From Photobacterium marinum (GTDB lineage: Bacteria; Pseudomonadota; Gammaproteobacteria; Enterobacterales; Vibrionaceae), in assembly GCF_000331515.1 (NCBI RefSeq), contig NZ_AMZO01000001.1:236228-300227 (forward strand): a stretch of 64,000 nucleotides of DNA, written 5' to 3'. Numbering within the stretch: position 1 is the first letter of the stretch; the number at the start of each line of letters is the position of its first letter. The notes below the pieces were generated by a model that was not told where the DNA came from, did not search any database, and saw only the letters and a program-made list of their open reading frames with translations. Both the position numbers and the translations under genes were made by a program. This document shows positions 9,875 to 17,127 of this stretch, piece by piece.

Positions 9875-10141
9875 ATGAATAATATCGCTGGTGGCTGGAC
9901 GCCATATTCTACACATATTGATGACGAAATGCGGCATGTATTCGATCAGGCGATGGAAGGTTTGCTGGGTGTTAGTTATGAACCTTTCGCTGTATCAACT
10001 CAGATTGTTGCTGGCGTCAATTATCACTTCTTATGTAATGCTAAAGTGGCTGATCGCGAGGGCACAGAATACGCGGTAATGGTCACTATCAGTGAACTGA
10101 TTAACGCTAAACCTGTTATTAATGAGATCCATAAAATTTAG
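9875..10141 (+). CDS. Cystatin-like small protein (putative cysteine protease inhibitor)
   Basis: An 88-residue protein with two of the three cystatin contact elements: an N-terminal glycine pair (MNNIAGGW) and a QIVAG loop (residues 43-47, matching QxVxG) inside a beta-strand context (STQIVAGVNYHFLCNAKV). No signal peptide is seen, so it resembles cytosolic stefins. The C-terminal Pro-Trp loop is absent. I chose ATG 9875 because AGGA lies eight bases upstream; an earlier ATG at 9851 lacks a good site. Inhibition of a papain-like protease is an inference from the motif. Confidence 0.65.
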   Translation: MNNIAGGWTPYSTHIDDEMRHVFDQAMEGLLGVSYEPFAVSTQIVAGVNYHFLCNAKVADREGTEYAVMVTISELINAKPVINEIHKI

Positions 10142-10167
10142 CTGAAATCAGGTTTGAACCTGGAGTA

Positions 10168-10201
10168 AGGCTGAGTAATTACAATTACTCAGCCTGTTTT
10201 G
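10168..10201. terminator. Strong hairpin between convergent genes
   Basis: A 13-bp perfect inverted repeat (AGGCTGAGTAATT / AATTACTCAGCCT) with a two-base loop and a T-rich tail. It serves the cystatin-like gene and lies at the 3' end of the opposite-strand YdcF-like gene. Confidence 0.85.
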
Positions 10202-10202
10202 T

Positions 10203-10964
10203 TTATGCCTGTCCCGGTTGGGTTCGTTTCGGGTTCCAGCCCATTGCATTGTATACATGGTAACGGACGACACCGATATATTCGTGTAGTGCAAAATCTG
10301 TAATAGCCAGGTTGTATGAAAGCGGCAGCGTCGATGGAATGGCATCCAGGTAATCGGCACGTACGGGAATAGGTACTACACCAAAGTGACGGAAGTAAAT
10401 CAAGCTGCGGCGCAGGTGGATGCCGGAAGAAACTAGTACCACCTGATCGGCTTCTTCTTCATTCAGAATGGCACTGGTGAATTGTGCATTTTGCCAGGTA
10501 TTCATACTGTTCGTTTCTGGGATAATATCAATTTTACTGATACCAAGTTGAACCAGGCTTTTTAGATAAACCGTTGCTTCATCTTCGCCGTTGTGTCGGG
10601 CATCACCGCCACTGACGATGATTTTACACTTCGCTCCGGTTTCCTTGCAGTCTTTATATAACGCGGCTGATTCAAATAATCGTCCAAAGGAAAACATGCC
10701 GGGTTCAATTGAATTAGTATTCGCAATCTTTTCTGTGCCAGCACCAAGTAGCACAATAGCATTGTTTTCTCCCCATCGAATTACAGGCTTAGTGTCATAA
10801 GTAGACTGAAGATCATCCAAAAGGTGGGCAGGGACAAAACCACAGCCAGCTGCCAGGAAGATAAACCCGGAAAGCGCAAACAGACTGATGCCTGTACGGC
10901 GCCATTTTATAGCAGTAAATGCTGTTGCAATGGTGAGCAAAAGAAGAAGCGTGATAATAACCAT
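10203..10964 (-). CDS. YdcF/ElyC-type DUF218 membrane protein
   Basis: 253 residues. Two hydrophobic segments at the N-terminus (about 2-17 and 28-44) anchor a DUF218 domain with the expected elements: NAIVLLGAG, IIVSGGDARHNGEDEATVYLKSL, IIPETNSMNTWQNAQ and VLVSSGIHLRRSL. Relatives such as SanA and ElyC affect envelope integrity and peptidoglycan or lipid-carrier metabolism; YdcF binds S-adenosylmethionine. The reaction here is not known. The gene is alone on this strand. Confidence 0.85.
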   Translation of the reverse strand: MVIITLLLLLTIATAFTAIKWRRTGISLFALSGFIFLAAGCGFVPAHLLDDLQSTYDTKPVIRWGENNAIVLLGAGTEKIANTNSIEPGMFSFGRLFESAALYKDCKETGAKCKIIVSGGDARHNGEDEATVYLKSLVQLGISKIDIIPETNSMNTWQNAQFTSAILNEEEADQVVLVSSGIHLRRSLIYFRHFGVVPIPVRADYLDAIPSTLPLSYNLAITDFALHEYIGVVRYHVYNAMGWNPKRTQPGQA

Positions 10965-11157
10965 TTATTTTCTCTAGTTTATTATTGTGATTGTGTTGTT
11001 ATATTTTTAGGTCGCGACAATAGCAAATTTGTTGATATGCTGCGACATTTTGCCATTCGTATCACAACAAAACAGACCAGTTGCCGTCACAAAAATGAGC
11101 CTGGTTTAGTATCTGTTCTTAGTGAAACCGAAGCTAACCAGTTATAAGGACATTAAA

Positions 11158-11586
11158 ATGGAACCACGGATTAGTATCATCACTCTTGGTGTTAGTGACT
11201 TAGAAAGATCATTTCACTTCTACCAGTCCTTGGGTTTTCCGACAACGCGAAAGCCTGAATCCGGTATTATTTTTTTCCAAACCAGCGGTGTATGTTTGGC
11301 GCTATATCCGTTAGAAGAATTAGCGAAAGATGTATCTCCCGACATGCCTGTGGCAAAAAGTCGTTTTACCGGGATCACACTGGCGCATAACACCAAGAAG
11401 AAAGAAGAGGTTGATGATATTCTTCGTCGGGCTGAAACCGCTGGAGGAGTGATCGAAAAGCCAGCTCAGGATGCTTTCTGGGGAGGTTACAGTGGCTATT
11501 TTTCAGACCCGGATGGCTATCTGTGGGAGGTCGCTTATGCAGACTGTTGGCAGTTTAATCCAGATGGTAGCTTGGTAATTGATTAA
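11158..11586 (+). CDS. VOC (glyoxalase/bleomycin resistance) family protein
   Basis: 142 residues forming a vicinal oxygen chelate module: ISIITLGVSDLERSFHFYQSLGF at the start and YSGYFSDPDGYLWEVAYAD at the end. The terminal E of LWEVAY is the usual metal ligand, while the first position carries T instead of the usual H, so the metal site may be incomplete. Members include glyoxalases, dioxygenases and antibiotic-binding proteins; I cannot assign a substrate. I chose ATG 11158 because AAGGA lies seven bases upstream; the longer frame from 11122 has no such support. Confidence 0.85.
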   Translation: MEPRISIITLGVSDLERSFHFYQSLGFPTTRKPESGIIFFQTSGVCLALYPLEELAKDVSPDMPVAKSRFTGITLAHNTKKKEEVDDILRRAETAGGVIEKPAQDAFWGGYSGYFSDPDGYLWEVAYADCWQFNPDGSLVID

Positions 11587-11698
11587 ACTATCTTTAATAT
11601 CAAACACCTCACATTAGAATATGATCCTATGCTTAAGCAATCAGTCTGTGCAGTTTTGCATTATTGCCTGAATGAAATGCTTAAGGTAGGAGATAGGT

Positions 11699-12406
11699 AT
11701 GATTCACCAGTTGGCTTTGCTCTTGATGGCTCCGGTATTTGTTGCACAGGGCGAGTACGTAAAGCGGAGTACACCTAAGTTAGAAGAAGCCATGGGCCCC
11801 AGAAGCGGCACTTGCGGAAAGGGAAAAAAATTGCGGCTCTTGCTGCTAGGTGACTCTGCTGCCGCGGGTGTCGGGGTCCAGTACCAGTCTCAGGCGTTAT
11901 CCGGACATTTAGCTAATGAGCTGTCTGATTACTTTCGGCTGAAATGGCATCTGGTTGCTAAATCCGGAATGACAACCAGAGCCATGAGCCAGCAACTTGT
12001 CTACCATCCACGAGAGCCTTATGACATTGTTGTGTTATCACTAGGAGTGAATGATATTGCCCAGCCAATTAGTTCGATGAAATGGGTAGAACAACAGAAG
12101 ATGTTGGTTAATCAGCTTCGTCATCGCTTTTCCTGCAAACAGATAATCCTTACCAAAATTCCACCGATAGAAAGGTTTCCGGCTCTGCCGTCCCCTTTAC
12201 GCTGGTATATGGGCAATAAAGCAAAATCATTTAACCAGCGACTGACTTATTGGGTCAATAAAGAGCATGACTGTGACCTGATAGACCTGAATCATAAATT
12301 AGAACCTCACCACATGGCGATTGATGGTTTTCATCCCGGAGAGGCTGTTTATCAGTGCTGGGGAGAGGCTATTGCAAGCGTTATTAAAGCTCGGTGGAGG
12401 GATTAA
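11699..12406 (+). CDS. SGNH/GDSL-type hydrolase
   Basis: 235 residues with the SGNH hydrolase blocks in order: LLLLGDSAAAGVGV (catalytic Ser53), AKSGMTT (block II Gly), VVLSLGVNDI (block III Asn) and AIDGFHPGE (block V, Asp and His of the triad). These enzymes are lipases, esterases or deacetylases. The N-terminus (IHQLALLLMAPVFVAQG) is hydrophobic and may be a signal peptide or membrane anchor, so it may act in the periplasm. The closest general type is the arylesterase-like group. Substrate unknown. Confidence 0.85.
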   Translation: MIHQLALLLMAPVFVAQGEYVKRSTPKLEEAMGPRSGTCGKGKKLRLLLLGDSAAAGVGVQYQSQALSGHLANELSDYFRLKWHLVAKSGMTTRAMSQQLVYHPREPYDIVVLSLGVNDIAQPISSMKWVEQQKMLVNQLRHRFSCKQIILTKIPPIERFPALPSPLRWYMGNKAKSFNQRLTYWVNKEHDCDLIDLNHKLEPHHMAIDGFHPGEAVYQCWGEAIASVIKARWRD

Positions 12407-12465
12407 ACGGAGATAGCTTTCTGCCTGTCTATACTCATAAACATGTTTGTTATCAGGAGTGAATT

Positions 12466-12816
12466 ATGATTGCCAAGCCGTCCAAGCAGTATTTAAAGAT
12501 GAAACAGAAGCACCCGGATTTTATTGATGCCGTAGAAACTCTCGGTAAAGCCGTGAGGCAAGAAGGGCCCGTTGATGAAAAAACAGCGCAACTGATCCAG
12601 TTGGCAGCTGCAACAGCGATTCGTTCTGAAGGTGCCGTTCACAGCCATGCCAGAAGGGCATTTGAAGCTGGCGCAAGTGCCGATGAGATCCGCCATGCTT
12701 TGCTTTTACTGACCAGTACATTAGGTTTTCCTTGTGTGATGGCTGCTATCAGTTGGGTTGATGAAAAGCTGGAAAACATGAAGCCGTCAGAAGGCGGCAC
12801 CGACTGGGAAGTGTAG
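12466..12816 (+). CDS. Carboxymuconolactone decarboxylase/AhpD-fold protein lacking the CxxC
   Basis: 116 residues of the all-helical CMD/AhpD fold: KTAQLIQLAAATAIRSEGAVHSHARRAFEAGASADEIRHALLL. In peroxidase-type members a CxxC sits just before HxHxRxA; here that stretch reads SEGAVHSHA with no cysteine, and the only Cys (in GFPCVMA) is near the C-terminus. It is therefore unlikely to be a thiol peroxidase and may be a decarboxylase-like or binding protein. It lies 60 bases after the SGNH hydrolase on the same strand. Confidence 0.8.
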   Translation: MIAKPSKQYLKMKQKHPDFIDAVETLGKAVRQEGPVDEKTAQLIQLAAATAIRSEGAVHSHARRAFEAGASADEIRHALLLLTSTLGFPCVMAAISWVDEKLENMKPSEGGTDWEV

Positions 12817-13389
12817 GGCTGTTAAGTGGGTGATTGGACAAATACAGGTTTGTAGACATAAAGAAACCCGCGATACAGGCGGGTTTCAGAATTACGGATA
12901 AGAAAACTGGAGATTGAAAAGCGCGTCGAGAGTTAGCTCTTACAGGGTTCTGCTTCTCTCTCGTTGACCACGCTGCAAGCCCAGAAACTCACGTGGTTGC
13001 TACTCTTTCCCCTCATCTCCATAAGACCTATTGGCAGAAAGATACGCTTTCCATTAATCAGTATAGATCAGTACTGTCGATCGTCCAGTTTTTGTACAGT
13101 ATTAGCTTTTGTTCGATTTGTGCTGAGGTTTTGGTGGGAATCTGATCTGTTTGCGGAAAAGCCTCCGGTAAATATTTATTCAATCTGAGAGCAAATGAGA
13201 TCGAACGCAAGTAATGAATAAAAACAAACTATTGATAATAATGATAATTTCCTATTGTTGATGCGCTTCACGATCTGGGCTGATCTTAGCTGTTATCTTG
13301 CCTGCCTCGAAGGGAATGCACGCTAGCCTTCTGATAATAAAAGCATTTTTTACACTTGCATTTTCTTTCCGTTTTAAAAGGATACACAC
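12817..13389. other. Intergenic region with one hairpin
   Basis: 573 bases without a supportable gene. A perfect nine-base-pair hairpin at 12863-12887 (GAAACCCGC / GCGGGTTTC) probably ends the preceding transcript, although no T run follows. The rest must hold the promoter of the repeat protein at 13390. No operator is recognised. Confidence 0.5.
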
Positions 13390-13671
13390 ATGGCAAATAT
13401 TCGACCAACATCTAATCACCCTAATGGTTTTAGCGGCTTACCTTGGTATGAAATGAGGGAAAACCTGCTTTATCCAACAGTTGCACACCCAAAAGGCTGG
13501 AGTGGATTTCCATGGTTTGAAGTCAGAGAAGACAACAAAATCTATGCGACAGCAAATCATCCGGAAGGCCCGTCTGCATTGCCTTGGTTTGAAGTAGATC
13601 GTAAATACATCAGTTGCACCATTAACCATCCTAAAGGTTGGCACAGTTGCCCTTGGTATGAAATTGTTTAA
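13390..13671 (+). CDS. Four-repeat HPxGxSxxPW[FY]E protein, unknown function
   Basis: A 93-residue protein made almost entirely of four tandem units of 23-24 residues. Each holds the motif [NA]HPxGxSxxPW[FY]E[MVI], at residues 9-22, 32-45, 56-69 and 79-92; the last unit has H-S-C in place of the S-x-x pattern. Between motifs are short strand-like segments (LLYPTV, KIYATA, YISCTI). There is no signal peptide or membrane segment. The repetition suggests a closed, pseudo-symmetric beta structure with one invariant Trp per blade; I do not recognise a named family. AAGG lies eight bases before the ATG, and an AGGGCAAA hairpin follows at 13724. Confidence 0.8.
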   Translation: MANIRPTSNHPNGFSGLPWYEMRENLLYPTVAHPKGWSGFPWFEVREDNKIYATANHPEGPSALPWFEVDRKYISCTINHPKGWHSCPWYEIV

Positions 13672-13794
13672 AAGTAAATTTCAACGATGATTTGAAATGG
13701 TCTCTTAAACAGAAAAGTAAGAGCAGGGCAAAACAAGGTTTGCCCTGTCGGCAATTTCCCGGTCAACCCGGTTTTGGTTCAGTTCTGGTACAGT

Positions 13795-14820
13795 TCAGAA
13801 CAGTTTCAACCCAAACGCATTTTTCACTCTGTTTAGCACATCACCTGTTTCATCCTTAGCTCTCTCGGTTCCGGTCTTCAAAACTTCCACCAGTTGTCCT
13901 TTGTCGCTCATTAATTTTTCTCTGCGCTGGCGTATAGGCTGAATCAACTCTTGCAGGCAGGATTCAAGAATGGCTTTAGTTTTCCCGTCACCTAATCCAC
14001 CGGCACGGTATTGAGCCTTCAGTTCTTCAACGTAAACTTTATCCGGATAGAAAGCATCAAGGTAGGTAAACACCACATTGCCTTCCACTTTGCCCGGATC
14101 TTCAATTTGCAGGTGGCCCGGATCGGTATACATGGCTCTAACGGCTTGTTTTATTTCTCGTTCGGTTGCGCTGAGTAAAATGGCATTTCCCATCGATTTG
14201 GACATTTTGTTTTTACCGTCAGTGCTTGGCAGGCGTGAAACAGGGCTTAGTAGTGGCTTACATTCTTTGAGAATCGGCTTGTTGGCAATGCTATTGAGTT
14301 TGCGCACAATTTCATTGGTTTGTTCAATCATCGGTAGTTGGTCATCACCGACTGGGATCAAGGTGGCGTTAAAAGCCGTGATATCAGCTGCCTGACTGAT
14401 CGGGTAGGTCAGAAACCCAGCCGGAATAGAACGACCGAAGTCTTTTGATTTGATCTCGTTTTTTACTGTGGGGTTGCGTTCAAGCCGGGAGATAGAAACA
14501 AGGTTTGAATAGAACATAGAAAGCTCAGCTAATGCCGGAATAGCCGATTGCAGGCAAATGGTTGTCAGCGCCGGATCAATGCCGACAGCCAGGTAGTCAG
14601 CCACTACATTCAAAATATTGGATGAGACTTTTTTCGGGTTATGACCGTTATCGGTTAAACCCTGCATATCTGCTACCAGAATAGTCTGATGATATTGATG
14701 CTGGAGCTGGACACGTTGCTGAAGGGAGCCGACATAATGGCCTAAATGAAGCTGTCCGGTTGCACGATCGCCGGTCAGAATTTTTTCTTGCGATACTTGA
14801 TTAGAGAGTGTTGCAGACAT
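13795..14820 (-). CDS. trpS: Tryptophanyl-tRNA synthetase
   Basis: 341 residues of a class I aminoacyl-tRNA synthetase that charges tRNA-Trp. The nucleotide-binding signatures are HLGH (in ATGQLHLGHYVGSL, about residues 24-37) and KMSKS (in DGKNKMSKSMGNA). The domain order and length match TrpRS. The N-terminal TGDRATGQLHLGHYVGSL is unlike the E. coli housekeeping enzyme and resembles a second bacterial lineage, so this may be a paralogue. I chose ATG 14820 because GAGGT lies seven bases upstream; the frame opens further at 14859 without support. Confidence 0.9.
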   Translation of the reverse strand: MSATLSNQVSQEKILTGDRATGQLHLGHYVGSLQQRVQLQHQYHQTILVADMQGLTDNGHNPKKVSSNILNVVADYLAVGIDPALTTICLQSAIPALAELSMFYSNLVSISRLERNPTVKNEIKSKDFGRSIPAGFLTYPISQAADITAFNATLIPVGDDQLPMIEQTNEIVRKLNSIANKPILKECKPLLSPVSRLPSTDGKNKMSKSMGNAILLSATEREIKQAVRAMYTDPGHLQIEDPGKVEGNVVFTYLDAFYPDKVYVEELKAQYRAGGLGDGKTKAILESCLQELIQPIRQRREKLMSDKGQLVEVLKTGTERAKDETGDVLNRVKNAFGLKLF

Positions 14821-15152
14821 ATATCTTACCTCGAATTTGGCCGTCCAGAGGCAAGACATTGGTGATCTGTTGTGATCCTATTGCTGCCATCTGGCGGCAA
14901 TAGAACAAATACAGTTAAGCGCCGCGCTTTAATTCAAAGCACGCCACCAAGATGGGATGAAAAATACGGGTTTATTAATTTTCATGAACTCCAAGCTATC
15001 AGCCCGAAAGGGGATACGCAAGTTCTTATTTATGAAAATGTTCTGGTGATAACTTGTGATGCCCAAAACAACCATCTGTTCGACTATTATGGAAATAGGC
15101 ACCTAGGTATGGAATCTATGAATGGGTGTTGGAATAGGTGTCGGGAGTGGAA

Positions 15153-16112
15153 ATGCTTGAGATTGATGCCGCGCGTGCAGTTATAGCGATTGAACAATAC
15201 ATCTCTGATCTATGTGATGAGAGAAATAAGCATTGCGTGGTGATGGGATTAAGCGGTGGAATTGATTCTGCTGTACTCATCACCCTTGCTGTACGGGCGG
15301 TAGGTGCTGACAGGGTAAAAGCGTATTTTCTGAAAGACAGGGACAGCGAATCAGACTCCGAAGTTAAAGCCCGCACTATGGCTGATTGGTTAGGCATTGA
15401 ACTTCAGATCCGGGACATCTCACAAGTGATGGGGCAAAAGGGGGTCTATGCCCCTTTGATAATGCGTATAAGTCGGCTGGGTGCACCAACCAAGCGATTT
15501 TTATTGTGGCTATATCAGGTTGTTTTTCGCGAAACCGCACATTTGACGACTATTAAGGGCGGCAGTGGTCACTTGGGACGAAATCCTTTAAAGCGCCTGA
15601 TTTATCGTTTTTGTATTACACCGCTGGTGAAGAGTTTTAATATCCGCCATATATTCCGGCGCAAATTAATTGAAAAGGAAGCAGAGAGGTACGACGGAAT
15701 TATTATTGGTGCAGCGAACAGAACTGAAGAGCAAGCCGGCTGGTTTGTTAAGAAAGGAATTGACGATATGCCCCTGCAACCGATGGCCGGGTTATATAAA
15801 ACTCAGGTTTGGCAACTCGCTGATTTTCTCGGGCTACCGCAAACAATACGTGAACAGCTTCCTTCTCCGGATATGGTCAAAGGTGTTACTTCCGAGATGA
15901 GTATAGGAATAACCTACCGGCGGTTGGATGAAATACTGGATTACATTGATCGCGGTTTAACCGAAGAGGCGATTATAGCCCGAGGAATTACAAAACAAGA
16001 GCTGACTAATACCCGCGATATTCAGTTTTATTCTTCCTGGATGCGCGACTCACCACATGAGACACCACCGATAAACGGCCTGGCAGGAAGTTCTTACAGA
16101 ACAGACTCGTGA
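15153..16112 (+). CDS. NAD-synthase-like ATP pyrophosphatase
   Basis: 319 residues of the NH3-dependent NAD synthase family. The PP-loop SGGIDS (residues 34-39) binds ATP; GAANRTEEQAGWFVKKGIDDMPLQPMAGLYKTQVWQLADFLGLP is the second NadE block. In place of the usual GDG after the glycine loop it reads GID, and a roughly 60-residue basic insert (about 100-165) lies between the blocks, so the substrate may not be deamido-NAD. I chose ATG 15153, with GGGAG five bases upstream. It is divergent from trpS. Confidence 0.75.
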   Translation: MLEIDAARAVIAIEQYISDLCDERNKHCVVMGLSGGIDSAVLITLAVRAVGADRVKAYFLKDRDSESDSEVKARTMADWLGIELQIRDISQVMGQKGVYAPLIMRISRLGAPTKRFLLWLYQVVFRETAHLTTIKGGSGHLGRNPLKRLIYRFCITPLVKSFNIRHIFRRKLIEKEAERYDGIIIGAANRTEEQAGWFVKKGIDDMPLQPMAGLYKTQVWQLADFLGLPQTIREQLPSPDMVKGVTSEMSIGITYRRLDEILDYIDRGLTEEAIIARGITKQELTNTRDIQFYSSWMRDSPHETPPINGLAGSSYRTDS

Positions 16113-16207
16113 TATCTCTCTATTCTTGTCATTGTTATGACACAGTTTGTTTTTCTGCTCGTGTAATATTTGACCATTGAATGGTGAATTACATTAAGGA
16201 TGTCGTA

Positions 16208-16930
16208 ATGGACAATAATCAAAAAGGACTCTTTTTTCTCGGTATATTTCTAGCAATTGGTTTGAGTATTGCCGGTTATTTTATCAGTCAGACAATTTAT
16301 AACTCGAAAGTGGCATTAAATACTGCGGAAGCGAAAGGTTTGGCAGAAAGGCGAGTTCGGGCAGATACCGCAAACTGGGATTTGGTTTTCTCAGTATCAG
16401 GTAAAGCCAAAGCAGAATTACCTGATCTTTATGCCGAAGCAGAAAAACGTCAGAAAATAATAATCGAGATGCTGAAAGAAAAAGGCTTCGAAGAAAATGA
16501 AATTGAAATCGGAGTGATTGATTATTATCCGGAAGAATATCGCGATGAAAATCAGAACCTGGTTGACCAGAAACATAACTTAGTCGGCTCTATTACGGTG
16601 AATACTCATAAAGTAGATTTGGTTGCAAAAGTGCGAGCAGATGTGAATACCTTGATTGCCCGCGGGATTGATATTGAAAACCGTGCGCCAGTTTACCTGT
16701 TTACCAAACTGAATGACATCAAGCCTGACATGTTAAGAGAAGCAACCAAGAATGCTCGCCTTGCTGCTAACGAGTTCGCGCAGAATGCTGGAGTGACGGT
16801 TGGGGGAATCCGCAGTGCCCGTCAGGGAAGCTTCTATATCAAGGATGCCGGTAACAGCTACGGTGACACCGAGAAGATTGAAAAAGATGTGCGCGTTGTC
16901 ACCACAATCACTTTCTACCTGACTGATTAA
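16208..16930 (+). CDS. SIMPL (DUF541) domain envelope protein
   Basis: 240 residues. A single hydrophobic segment near the N-terminus (about residues 8-28) anchors or exports a SIMPL/DUF541 domain: GLAERRVRADTANWDL, KGFEENEIEIGVIDYYPE, and a C-terminal ARLAANEFAQNAG ... VRVVTTITFYL. Family members include oxidative-stress and BP26-like periplasmic proteins whose chemistry is unknown. I chose ATG 16208 because AAGGA lies seven bases upstream. A terminator follows 20 bases after the stop. Confidence 0.85.
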   Translation: MDNNQKGLFFLGIFLAIGLSIAGYFISQTIYNSKVALNTAEAKGLAERRVRADTANWDLVFSVSGKAKAELPDLYAEAEKRQKIIIEMLKEKGFEENEIEIGVIDYYPEEYRDENQNLVDQKHNLVGSITVNTHKVDLVAKVRADVNTLIARGIDIENRAPVYLFTKLNDIKPDMLREATKNARLAANEFAQNAGVTVGGIRSARQGSFYIKDAGNSYGDTEKIEKDVRVVTTITFYLTD

Positions 16931-16950
16931 TAGATGCTTTTGCTTTAGCA

Positions 16951-16990
16951 AATGAGAAGAGATTCTGTTTTGGACTCTTCTCATTTTTTT
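16951..16990 (+). terminator. Rho-independent terminator after the SIMPL gene
   Basis: Stem ATGAGAAGAG / CTCTTCTCAT with a 13-base loop and a seven-T tail. Confidence 0.85.
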
Positions 16991-17127
16991 GTTTTTAACT
17001 CGTTATATGTTTCAACTCTCTCGTCAATTCGCCTATTGATATCCCTGCTTATAGACATGAATTAACCCTTACAAGTAAAATACGCCCCCTTCAAATAAAG
17101 CAAAATAGACAAGTGGGTTATGTCGCT

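Noticed and set aside
12964..13188. A 74-codon frame in the gap before the four-repeat protein.
   Set aside because: The translation has no domain or repeat, and no ribosome binding site precedes it.
14872..15186. A 104-codon frame covering the space between trpS and the NAD-synthase-like gene.
   Set aside because: It overlaps the start of the next gene in another frame, has no ribosome binding site and shows no family resemblance.
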